Of a stretch of 23,567 nt of DNA, positions 8,776-15,495 are shown piece after piece; within the stretch, counting starts at the first letter, position 1, and each line of letters starts with the position of its first letter. This stretch comes from JACDDK01 sp035689095 (GTDB taxonomy: Bacteria > Actinomycetota > Rubrobacteria > Rubrobacterales > Rubrobacteraceae), in contig DASSMB010000054.1 of the NCBI GenBank assembly GCA_035689095.1, forward strand, positions 1 to 23,567, in the 5' to 3' direction. Made by a program: the position numbers and the translations under genes. Below the pieces are notes generated by a model. The model was not told where the DNA came from. It saw nothing but the letters and a program-made list of their open reading frames with translations, and searched no databases.

Positions 8776-8806
8776 ACCGGGCGCGGAATCGTCCGAGCCC
8801 GGTTTT
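8776..8806 (+). terminator. Terminator-like hairpin with T run after the ATPase gene
   Basis: Left arm ACCGGGC (8776-8782) pairs with GCCCGGT (8797-8803). After a single G/A mismatch, CGGA (8784-8787) pairs with TCCG (8792-8795) around an ATCG loop. TTTT follows (8803-8806). This has the shape of an intrinsic terminator, probably partial because the rest of the transporter lies downstream without a clear new promoter. Confidence 0.6.
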
Positions 8807-8846
8807 GACCTATGGAGATAACCTCTAGGTGGAAAGGGACGCAAGC

Positions 8847-10196
8847 ATGACGGAGAGGCAAGAACGGAGACCGGAGACGCTATCCGGGCGCAGGATCAAC
8901 CGCCGGGACTTCCTGAAGATCGGCGGCGCGGGTCTTGCGGGGGCGGCTCTGTTGGGCGTGGCGGGCTGTGGCGGCGGTGGCGGAGGCGGAAGCTCGGGCG
9001 GGTCCGGCGACATCGTTTTCGCCATGGGTCCCGATACTTCCGGCAGCCTCCAGAAGTTGATCGACAAGTTCAACAAGGAGAACAAGGGAAAGTACTCGGT
9101 CAAGTACCGGAAGATGCCGACGGACACGGGACAGTTCTTCGACAAGATCCGGACTCAGTTCCAGTCTGGCGGCGGCGACATAGACGTTATCGGCGGAGAC
9201 GTGATCTGGCCGGCCCAGTTCGCGGCTAACGGTTGGATCTCCGATGTCTCGGATAAGCTCTCGGATAGCGAGCGGAGCAAGTTCCTGGATGGTCCTATAG
9301 CGTCGATGACATACCAGGGCAAGCTCTACGGAATACCGTGGTACACGGACGCGGGGATGCTCTACTACCGCAAGGACCTCTTGCAGAAGAGCGGGTTCAA
9401 CGAGGCGCCGAAGACCTGGGACGAGCTGAAGTCCATGGCGAAGAAGGTTGTGCAGGATTCCGGCACCAAGGCCGGTTTCGTGTGGCAGGGCTCGCAGTAC
9501 GAGGGCGGCGTGGTCGACGGCCTGGAGTACATCAACAGCTACGGCGGCAAGGTCCTGGACCCGAGCGACGCCAGCAAGGTCGTCATAGACAGCCCGGATT
9601 CGGTGAAGGGCCTGGCTATGGCCGCCAGCATGATCCCGGATGGGGTCTCGCCTCAGGCCGTGACGAACTACACCGAGCAGGAGTCGCAGACGGCGTTCCT
9701 CAACGGCGAAGCGGTCTTCTGCCGGAACTGGCCGTACATGTATGCGCTCGTGGGCAACCCGGACGAGTCGAAGATCAAGACGGATCAGGTCAGCGTTGCG
9801 CCGCTTCCGGCGGGCTCCGCTGGAAGTGTCAGCGGACTGGGCGGATGGAACTTCTACATCAACGCCGCTTCGCAGAAGCAGGACGCGGCCATCGCGTTCG
9901 CCAAGTTCATGGCCGATCCCGAACAGCAGAAGTACCGGGCGCTCAACGGATCGTTCCTTCCGACGCTCAAGTCCCTATACGATGACAAGGAGATCCTCGA
10001 CGCGGTTCCGGTTATCGCGCTCGCCGGCGAAGCTCTGGCGAACACGGTCCCGCGGCCGGTCTCCCCGGCTTACTCGGATATGTCGCTCAAGATGGCCGAG
10101 CAGTTCAACAAGGCCTTCAAGGGCGACGTCTCGCCGGAAGATGCCCTGAAGACGCTCCAGACCGACCTGCAGCAGATCGCCGATCAGGCATCGTAG
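8847..10196 (+). CDS. Carbohydrate ABC transporter substrate-binding lipoprotein (Tat-exported)
   Basis: A 449-residue extracytoplasmic solute-binding protein of the bacterial type 1 (sugar, UgpB/MalE-like) class that captures sugar for the two permeases. The N-terminus holds a twin-arginine signal RRDFLKIGG (Arg19-Arg20) and a lipobox VAGC (Cys41) followed by a Gly/Ser linker, so it should be Tat-exported and lipid-anchored. Family features include GGDVIWPAQFAANGWI, YGIPWYTDAGMLYYRKDLL and WDELKSMAKK. The ATG at 8847 is preferred over the GTG at 8829 because GGAAAGGGA lies 7 nt upstream of it. It is flanked by hairpins on both sides (8776-8806 and 10209-10235). Substrate unresolved; oligosaccharides, trehalose-like sugars or amino sugars are all possible. 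Confidence 0.93.
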   Translation: MTERQERRPETLSGRRINRRDFLKIGGAGLAGAALLGVAGCGGGGGGGSSGGSGDIVFAMGPDTSGSLQKLIDKFNKENKGKYSVKYRKMPTDTGQFFDKIRTQFQSGGGDIDVIGGDVIWPAQFAANGWISDVSDKLSDSERSKFLDGPIASMTYQGKLYGIPWYTDAGMLYYRKDLLQKSGFNEAPKTWDELKSMAKKVVQDSGTKAGFVWQGSQYEGGVVDGLEYINSYGGKVLDPSDASKVVIDSPDSVKGLAMAASMIPDGVSPQAVTNYTEQESQTAFLNGEAVFCRNWPYMYALVGNPDESKIKTDQVSVAPLPAGSAGSVSGLGGWNFYINAASQKQDAAIAFAKFMADPEQQKYRALNGSFLPTLKSLYDDKEILDAVPVIALAGEALANTVPRPVSPAYSDMSLKMAEQFNKAFKGDVSPEDALKTLQTDLQQIADQAS

Positions 10197-10208
10197 TCCA
10201 GGCAGATC

Positions 10209-10235
10209 TCCGGCGGGGATTCTCTCCCCGCCGGA
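10209..10235 (+). promoter_or_regulatory. Perfect 11-bp hairpin between binding-protein and permease genes
   Basis: TCCGGCGGGGA (10209-10219) pairs perfectly with TCCCCGCCGGA (10225-10235) around a 5-nt loop. It is not followed by a T run. Such hairpins after binding-protein genes protect the upstream mRNA from 3' exonucleases and raise binding protein over permease; that role is inferred from position. Confidence 0.7.
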
Positions 10236-10257
10236 GGCTTCGAAGGAGAGGTGAGTA

Positions 10258-11169
10258 GTGACGACTGTATCGAGAGAGAAGAAGAGGGGATGGTTAAAGG
10301 AGGAGTTCGGTAACCCCGAGCGGCGCACGGCCTACTACATGGTCTTGCCGGCCCTGCTTATTATCCTCCTCATAGCTTTCTATCCGGTGATCAATTCGAT
10401 GTGGTTGAGCGTACACCAGTCGACGATTACTCAGACGGGGCCTTTCAACGGGTTCGAGAACTACGCCGGTATCTTTACGAACACGGACTTCCTGGGCGGT
10501 CTGTTCAACACGGTCGTCTTTACGGTGATTAGCGTGGCCTTCGAGTTCGTAATCGGGCTCGGCATAGCGCTGGCGATCAACCGGGCATTCCGGGGTCGGG
10601 GACTGGTGAGGGCGGCGGTCCTGGTGCCGTGGGCCTTCCCGACGGTCATCTCGGCGGCCATGTGGCGGCTGATGTTCCAGGATCAGGTCGGCGTCATCAA
10701 TACCGTGGCGAACGGTGTAGGAATTATCAGCGAGCCGATCCTCTCCGATAGGACGCTTCTCTTGATCGCGTCCATCCTGGTGGACGTGTGGAAGACGACG
10801 CCGTTCATGGCGCTCTTGCTGCTGGCGGGTCTCCAGACGATACCGGCCGACGTGTACGAGGCGGCGAGGGTGGACGGAGCCAATGTCATGCAGCGCTTCT
10901 TCCAGATAACGATGCCGCTGCTCAAGCCGACGATCCTGGTCGCTGTGCTCTTCCGGACGCTCGACTCCTACCGGGTCTATGACCTCTTCTGGGTGATGAG
11001 CAACCGTCAGCTCGAGTCCCTCTCGACCTTCGTTTACAAGGGAGTCAGGATCAGTCAGTTACAGTTCGCGCAGGGTAACGCGGCTGCGGTCTTCATCTTT
11101 ATCACCGCGTTCCTCTTGGCGCTGTTCTTTATCTACGGTCTCGGTATGCAGACCTCGACGGAGGAGTAG
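10258..11169 (+). CDS. Carbohydrate ABC transporter permease, MalF/UgpA type
   Basis: A 303-residue inner-membrane subunit with about six helices. The cytoplasmic EAA loop, EAARVDGANVMQRFFQITMP, contacts the ATPase and is followed by the conserved Leu-Leu-Lys-Pro. The N-terminus carries a basic cytoplasmic stretch (SREKKRGWLKEE) before helix 1, as in MalF/UgpA-type partners. The start is GTG at 10258 behind GAAGGAGAGGTGA, the first good ribosome site after the intergenic hairpin. The stop at 11169 is 2 nt before the next permease start, so the two are translated together. Confidence 0.94.
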   Translation: MTTVSREKKRGWLKEEFGNPERRTAYYMVLPALLIILLIAFYPVINSMWLSVHQSTITQTGPFNGFENYAGIFTNTDFLGGLFNTVVFTVISVAFEFVIGLGIALAINRAFRGRGLVRAAVLVPWAFPTVISAAMWRLMFQDQVGVINTVANGVGIISEPILSDRTLLLIASILVDVWKTTPFMALLLLAGLQTIPADVYEAARVDGANVMQRFFQITMPLLKPTILVAVLFRTLDSYRVYDLFWVMSNRQLESLSTFVYKGVRISQLQFAQGNAAAVFIFITAFLLALFFIYGLGMQTSTEE

Positions 11170-11171
11170 AG

Positions 11172-12029
11172 ATGGCTAGCGCAACGGCGACCGGCGGCTC
11201 CAGGAGCGGTTCCGCCAACATGATTCTCTTCTACGTGTTCCTCTTGCTGTTCGTCCTGGTGAGCCTCTTCCCGCTGCTGTGGGTCTTCAAGATGAGCATC
11301 GTCACCAAGAGCGACCTGTTCCAGTCGCCGGTGACTACCCTGGTGGCGCCTCCGATCTCCGATAACTACGGCACGATCTTCAGCAACCCTGACTTCCGGA
11401 GGGCGCTCCTGAATAGCTCGGTCATCGCCGGGGTGACGACGATTATCTGCCTGTTCTTCGGCGCGATCTGCGCCTACGCGATAGCGAGGCTCAGGTTCCG
11501 GTTCAAGAGCGCGGTCATGACGACGATCCTGGCCCTGAGCTTCTTCCCGGCGGTGGCGATCATCGCTCCGCTCTTCGTCCTGTTCAGCAACACCGGCCTG
11601 ATCAACACGTACTGGTCCGTGATCGTTACCGATACGGTCTTCGCGTTGCCGCTGACTATCTGGATACTGGTGGCCTTCTTCAAGGAGCTGCCGAAGGACC
11701 TGGAGGAGGCGGCGAAGGTCGACGGGGCGACCACGATCCAGGCGTTCAGGAAGGTCATAGTCCCGCTGGCGGCGCCGGGCGTGTTCACGACGGCGATCCT
11801 GACATTCATCTTCGCGTGGAACGAGTTCCTCTTCGCCAACACGTTCCTGTTCGACGCCAGCACGCAGCCGGTTACGGTCGCGATCCCGAACTTCGCCACG
11901 GTCTATACGGTGGACTACGGGGCGCAGGCCGCAGCAGCGGTGGTGGTGACGATCCCACTGGTTATACTGGTGCTGTTGTTCCAGCGCCGGATCGTCTCGG
12001 GCCTGACCGCCGGAGCAGTCAAGGGCTAA
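11172..12029 (+). CDS. Carbohydrate ABC transporter permease, MalG/UgpE type
   Basis: A 285-residue second permease with about six helices. Its EAA loop reads EAAKVDGATTIQAFRKVIVP followed by LAAPG, typical of the MalG/UgpE side of sugar importers. It begins with ATG at 11172, 2 nt after the stop of the first permease, with GGAGG of the preceding coding end as ribosome site. Downstream (12030-12080) are several short competing GC-rich inverted repeats but no T run. Confidence 0.94.
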   Translation: MASATATGGSRSGSANMILFYVFLLLFVLVSLFPLLWVFKMSIVTKSDLFQSPVTTLVAPPISDNYGTIFSNPDFRRALLNSSVIAGVTTIICLFFGAICAYAIARLRFRFKSAVMTTILALSFFPAVAIIAPLFVLFSNTGLINTYWSVIVTDTVFALPLTIWILVAFFKELPKDLEEAAKVDGATTIQAFRKVIVPLAAPGVFTTAILTFIFAWNEFLFANTFLFDASTQPVTVAIPNFATVYTVDYGAQAAAAVVVTIPLVILVLLFQRRIVSGLTAGAVKG

Positions 12030-12134
12030 ATTTCCGGCGGGCCGGACGGCATCATGTCCGAACCGGCAGGACCGGACTAGAAGGGCGCTTCACTGAATAA
12101 GGAGAAGTTCTGGGCGCGGGAGATCGAGCCTGGC

Positions 12135-13061
12135 ATGAGCCTGCGCTCGACCTTCCTCGCCACCGACTGTGTTGTCCGCAACGACTCTCGCGGGGCGCCC
12201 TACCTCTCCCTGAAGCTGGTGGACCGGACGGGCTCCATAGACGCCCGGATGTGGGGACTGCCGTTCGAGCTTCGCAGCGGCTTCTCCGGTCCCGAATACG
12301 TCCAGGTCGAGGGTAACGCCCACGAGTACCGGGGCACCCTCCAGGTGAAGATAGACCGGCTCAAGGTGCTGGGCCGCGAGGAGATCTCCGAAGAGGACTA
12401 CCTGCCCGCGACCGAGAGGGACCGCCAGGCGCTCGCCGCCGAGTTGGAGATGTGTGGCCGCGAATTGGAGGACGAGCACCTCCGGACCCTCTTCGAGAAG
12501 ATAGTCGCCGATGAGGATTTCTGGGAAGCGTTCTGCGCCGCCCCGGCCGCCAAGGGCATGCACCACGCGCGCATAGGGGGCTTGCTAGAACACTCGGTGC
12601 AGTGCATGAGGATCGCGCGCGGAATCTCCGACCTTTACCCGGTCAAGCGCGACCTCCTGATCTTCGGGGCGATCTTTCACGACGCGGGCAAGACAAAAGA
12701 GCTGTCGTGGGGCGGAGGAGGGTTCGCGTACACGACGGAGGGGCGGCTCGAAGGCCACGTCGTTCTGGGAGAGCGGCTGATGTCGTCATACATCGCTGAG
12801 ATACCGGAGTTCCCGGAGGAGCTGAAGCTGCAAATCTCGCATATCCTGCTCGCGCACCAGGGAGAGATAGAGTACGGCTCGCCCACCCAGCCGAAGACGC
12901 TCGAAGCACTTCTGGTCCACCTGATAGATAACCTGGACGCCCGCGCGGAGATGTTCCTTCAGAGCACCGAGAACGTCAGCGCCGGCGGATGGAGCCATCA
13001 CGAGAACCCGCTGAAGCGCGCGCTATATGTGCCGCAGGAGAAGGAGATAGAAGGGGAGTAA
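12135..13061 (+). CDS. YhaM-like 3'-5' exoribonuclease (OB fold plus HD domain)
   Basis: Predicted cytoplasmic nuclease of the YhaM family, which trims RNA (and sometimes DNA) from the 3' end. An N-terminal OB-type nucleic-acid-binding domain (YLSLKLVDRTGSIDARMW, about residues 23-40) is followed by an HD phosphohydrolase domain with GLLEHS, IFHDAGKTKELSW and ILLAHQGEIEYG, giving the His/Asp metal site; length (308) agrees with YhaM (about 310). The ATG at 12135 is the first standard start, but the frame is open back to 12081 and encodes NKEKFWAREIEPG just upstream, which looks like the real family N-terminus. A CTG at 12093 with AGAAGGG 7 nt before it may be the true start. It is 105 nt after the permease and convergent with tatA. 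Confidence 0.87.
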   Translation: MSLRSTFLATDCVVRNDSRGAPYLSLKLVDRTGSIDARMWGLPFELRSGFSGPEYVQVEGNAHEYRGTLQVKIDRLKVLGREEISEEDYLPATERDRQALAAELEMCGRELEDEHLRTLFEKIVADEDFWEAFCAAPAAKGMHHARIGGLLEHSVQCMRIARGISDLYPVKRDLLIFGAIFHDAGKTKELSWGGGGFAYTTEGRLEGHVVLGERLMSSYIAEIPEFPEELKLQISHILLAHQGEIEYGSPTQPKTLEALLVHLIDNLDARAEMFLQSTENVSAGGWSHHENPLKRALYVPQEKEIEGE

Positions 13062-13086
13062 GGTCTCAGAGACCGCTAGAGGTCTC
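13062..13086. terminator. Small inverted repeats between convergent genes, possible bidirectional terminator
   Basis: GGTCTC (13062-13067), GAGACC (13069-13074) and GGTCTC again (13081-13086) can form two alternative hairpins between the exonuclease stop and the tatA 3' end. The sequence is symmetric, so it works on either strand, but there is no T run, so termination is uncertain. Confidence 0.3.
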
Positions 13087-13297
13087 GCCTGCCGTCCTTA
13101 CCATCTTTACTATCGTCGTCCTCGTCTTCATCGTCGTGCTCGGCGGTGAGCTCGTCCTTGAACTCGTCTATCGAGCGGCGGGCCTCTGCGACGAACTTAC
13201 CGAGGTCGCGAGCCATCTGCGGGAGCTTGCTGGGACCAAAGATCAACAGGGCCAGCAGCCCGATCATTACCATCTCCTGGGGACCTACTCCGAACAC
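13076..13297 (-). CDS. tatA: Sec-independent protein translocase subunit TatA
   Basis: A 73-residue pore-forming subunit of the twin-arginine translocase, which exports folded proteins. The N-terminus MFGVGPQEMVMIGLLALLIF is a single membrane helix, followed by GPSKLPQMARDLGK, the TatA/B hinge motif, an amphipathic helix and an acidic Asp/Glu-rich tail. The Phe-Gly pair before the helix favours TatA over TatB. The start is GTG at 13297, 6 nt after a TAAGAT box on the minus strand and with no clear Shine-Dalgarno. It stands alone, without tatC; the Tat-signal sugar-binding lipoprotein encoded nearby is a likely client. Confidence 0.93.
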   Translation of the reverse strand: MFGVGPQEMVMIGLLALLIFGPSKLPQMARDLGKFVAEARRSIDEFKDELTAEHDDEDEDDDSKDGKDGRRDL

Positions 13298-13303
13298 GCT
13301 TAT

Positions 13304-13309
13304 ATCTTA
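13304..13309 (-). promoter_or_regulatory. Candidate -10 box of tatA
   Basis: TAAGAT on the minus strand, 6 nt (ATAAGC) before the GTG start. It matches the arrangement in front of the XPB and zinc-finger genes and suggests a leaderless mRNA. Confidence 0.4.
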
Positions 13310-13433
13310 AACCCCGAAGGACATGGCGACAATGAATGGTTGTCCGAAGGTTGTCTATGTGACGGCCCTCGCGGCCCAGCGTATATACTCAGGGCATGAT
13401 GATCTCAGCAATTTCTTACGATAGGACCGTACC

Positions 13434-14447
13434 ATGATCTCCTGGGCGGGTGTCAGAACGATAGCCGTTGCGCTGGCCTCGCGGTCGGAGAGGGTCCCGG
13501 CGGGTGACTTCGATTATCCCGGCGCGGTCGAACGCACGCTCGACCCGCTCTCCAGGTTCACCGGCATCTCCATACCGCCCTCGGGACGTCAGCTCCGCAT
13601 CGCGGACCGGGCGGAGTGGATCGACTTCAACATCGAAGGCTTCGGCGCGTTAATGGAGCCGGTACTGAAGCGGGCCTCGGCCGGCGCCGACAGTGTTACG
13701 TGGTTCCTGGGAGGCGTAACGCTCACGGCGCAGGTCGGGTTGCTGCTGGGGTTCCTATCGGCGCGGGTGCTCGGCCAGTACGATACCGGCCCTCTCCTGG
13801 TGCGGGAGCGGAGCGGAGAGCCGGGTAAGGTCTTCTTCCTTGACGGAAACATCGTCTCGGCGGCGGGCCGGATCGGGGTGCCGGTAGACGGCCTCAGGCT
13901 CTGGATCGTGCTGCACGAGATGACGCACGCCCTGCAGTTCGAGGGCTACCCGTGGCTCAGGAGCTACCTAGGAGACCTGTTGGAGAGCCTGATCTCGCCG
14001 CTCGCCGAACGCCTCGGGGCGCGGGAGACTCTCCGGCGCATCTCCCGCAACCTCTCGACCGGCGGACGCTCCGTGGAGTTGATGATGAGCGTCCCGCAGC
14101 GCGAGGCGTTCGACCGCATGCAGGCGGCCATGTCCGTCATCGAGGGCTACTCCGACTACGTGATGCACCACGTCGGACGCGGCCTCGTCCCCAACTACGA
14201 GAACCTCAGCCGCCGCATGGCGCGCAGCCGGGCCCACCGGCCGCCGCTGGAGACCGCCATCTTCCGTATAACCGGCATGGACATGAAGCTGGAGCAGTAT
14301 CGCCTCGGCGAAGCCTTCGCCGACGCCGTGGTCCGGCGCCAGGGCATGCAGGGTCTCAACCGCGTCTGGGAGCGCCCCGAGAACCTGCCCACTCTGCAAG
14401 AGGTCCGGGACCCCGGCCTCTGGATGTCGAGGATGGAAACCGCCTGA
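13434..14447 (+). CDS. Zincin-like metallohydrolase, DUF2342 / F420-biosynthesis-associated family
   Basis: A 337-residue protein with a zinc-protease motif HEMTH (His161 to His165) inside VLHEMTHALQFEG and a downstream Glu (SVIEGYSDYVMHH, Glu237) that could be the third ligand. The context WFLGGVTLTAQVGLLLGFLSARVLGQYD and the C-terminal EQYRLGEAFADAVVR fit the actinobacterial DUF2342 group, some of which are labelled as associated with coenzyme F420 biosynthesis; the substrate is unknown. No signal peptide is visible. The ATG at 13434 has only a weak AGGA upstream (9 nt). It is followed after 1 nt by a small unknown gene, so the two are probably co-translated. The metal site is clear; peptidase activity is an inference. 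Confidence 0.85.
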   Translation: MISWAGVRTIAVALASRSERVPAGDFDYPGAVERTLDPLSRFTGISIPPSGRQLRIADRAEWIDFNIEGFGALMEPVLKRASAGADSVTWFLGGVTLTAQVGLLLGFLSARVLGQYDTGPLLVRERSGEPGKVFFLDGNIVSAAGRIGVPVDGLRLWIVLHEMTHALQFEGYPWLRSYLGDLLESLISPLAERLGARETLRRISRNLSTGGRSVELMMSVPQREAFDRMQAAMSVIEGYSDYVMHHVGRGLVPNYENLSRRMARSRAHRPPLETAIFRITGMDMKLEQYRLGEAFADAVVRRQGMQGLNRVWERPENLPTLQEVRDPGLWMSRMETA

Positions 14448-14448
14448 G

Positions 14449-14784
14449 ATGTCCGAGATGTCCGGTGAGGAGCGGCGTCCCGCCCAGACTGTAAGCTACG
14501 AGTTCGCCACGGAGAACGCCGCGCGCGACGCCGCCCGGGAGCTGGACCGGCGTTTCGACCAGAAGGAACTCCTCGCGCTTCGCATCTACCGCGTGCGCTG
14601 GAACGGCAACTACCTCGTCGAAGCCTCGTTCGACCCCGGAGCGCAGGACACCCGGCTGCGAGATGCGCGGGCGCTGCTCGGAGAGTCCGGCCGGCCGGTC
14701 CACCCTGACGACCTCGAAGACTACAAGCGCGCCACGAGGGAGGGCGGCGGGCTATCGGGGTGGTTTCGCAGCTTCTTCGGTTAG
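14449..14784 (+). CDS. Hypothetical 111-aa protein downstream of the metallohydrolase
   Basis: A small soluble protein that I do not recognise. The middle (about residues 16-60) reads like an alternating helix-strand unit (YEFATENAARDAARELDRRF followed by LALRIYRVRW), and the C-terminus ends with the aromatic stretch GWFRSFFG, which may form a short amphipathic tail. It begins with ATG 1 nt after the stop of the metallohydrolase gene (TGAGATG), with another ATG three codons later, so translational coupling is likely and a shared function possible. No signal peptide or metal motif is seen. Confidence 0.65.
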   Translation: MSEMSGEERRPAQTVSYEFATENAARDAARELDRRFDQKELLALRIYRVRWNGNYLVEASFDPGAQDTRLRDARALLGESGRPVHPDDLEDYKRATREGGGLSGWFRSFFG

Positions 14785-14805
14785 GGGCGGGCTACGCGCG
14801 GCGGC

Positions 14806-15093
14806 ATGCCAAGACGGCGTCTGGAGTACCGGATGGCCGAGAGTGGCATACTCTCGGAGGCGGATCGCGTCGAGTTCATCGAGGGTGAGGTCGTTGAGGT
14901 CTTTAAGACGCTGCTCGACTACGATGTCGAGGTCAAGGTCCCGCTCTATGCGCGGGCTCGCATACCGGAGGTATGGATCGTAGGTCTGTTCGCCGGGGAG
15001 ATCTATCAGAGTGTCGAACGGCTGAGACGCGAAGAGCTTACTTCGAGCGCAGTGCCCGGTCTTACCGTACAGACAGGCGACATTTTCGGATAG
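14806..15093 (+). pseudogene. Uma2-family (DUF820) endonuclease remnant with internal deletion
   Basis: The 95-residue frame starts like a Uma2 endonuclease (YRMAESGILSEADRVEFIEG) and ends like one (EVKVPLYARARIPEVWIVGL, then the VPGLTVQTGDIF tail). Intact family members are around 190 residues, and the part between, which holds much of the PD-(D/E)xK-like core, is missing: the first block passes directly into the second near residue 33. The deletion keeps the frame, so a short protein could still be made, but nuclease activity is unlikely. Uma2 genes are often mobile and multicopy, so this is probably a decaying copy. It lies 21 nt after the unknown 111-aa gene. Confidence 0.7.
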
Positions 15094-15096
15094 AGG

Positions 15097-15390
15097 CTAG
15101 TCCATGCGTTGTTCGAGGCGTGTGATCTGCTCTCGCAGCTCCTCGATCTCGTGCTCCAGATACTTCTCGCGGCCCCGGACTCTGGTGTAGCCGGACTCGA
15201 TGGCCGTGCCGAGATGGTGGACGGTCCGTACTGTTGCCCGTCCGACGTAGCGGGCCGAGCCCCCGAGTCCGCCGAGGGCCGACTGGCCGGCCGAGCGGGC
15301 CGTGGGGGTCGCGGCGAAGGAGCCCACGGCGAAGCCGCCCGCCGCGCCTACCAGTACCCCGAAAACGAACTTTGCCGAACCCTCGCGCAA
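15097..15390 (-). CDS. Small membrane-anchored coiled-coil protein (YtxH-like layout)
   Basis: A 97-residue hypothetical protein. An N-terminal Gly/Ala-rich hydrophobic segment (FVFGVLVGAAGGFAVGSFAA, about residues 8-27) should enter the membrane, and the last 25 residues (YLEHEIEELREQITRLEQR) form a heptad-like coiled coil. This recalls YtxH-type proteins, but the match is by layout only. The start is TTG at 15390 with GGAAGGA about 12 nt upstream. A TAAACT box on the minus strand (15436-15431) would give a leader of about 35 nt. It is divergent from selA. Confidence 0.6.
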   Translation of the reverse strand: MREGSAKFVFGVLVGAAGGFAVGSFAATPTARSAGQSALGGLGGSARYVGRATVRTVHHLGTAIESGYTRVRGREKYLEHEIEELREQITRLEQRMD

Positions 15391-15430
15391 CCGAACGCAC
15401 CATCCTTCCGCACCCTCGCGTGACGGCGCC

Positions 15431-15436
15431 AGTTTA
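15431..15436 (-). promoter_or_regulatory. Candidate -10 box of the coiled-coil protein gene
   Basis: TAAACT on the minus strand, about 40 nt upstream of the TTG at 15390, with GGAAGGA between. No -35 recognised. Confidence 0.3.
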
Positions 15437-15481
15437 GCATAGCCTCGCGGGATACCGGCTCTCGGCGGTCTTCGAGCGGGT

Positions 15482-15487
15482 TATACT
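15482..15487 (+). promoter_or_regulatory. Candidate -10 box of the selA-selB-selC cluster
   Basis: TATACT 8 nt before the GTG start of selA; there is no Shine-Dalgarno between, so a leaderless mRNA starting at or next to the GTG is likely. No convincing -35. Confidence 0.45.
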
Positions 15488-15495
15488 GGCCCCAG

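Noticed and set aside
12031..12067. Possible terminator after the second permease
   Set aside because: Several overlapping short repeats (TCCGG/CCGGA, CGGAC/GTCCG) compete and none is followed by a T run.
11816..12100. 94-codon plus-strand frame overlapping the second permease
   Set aside because: It is an out-of-frame shadow of the permease, which has the EAA motif and helices.
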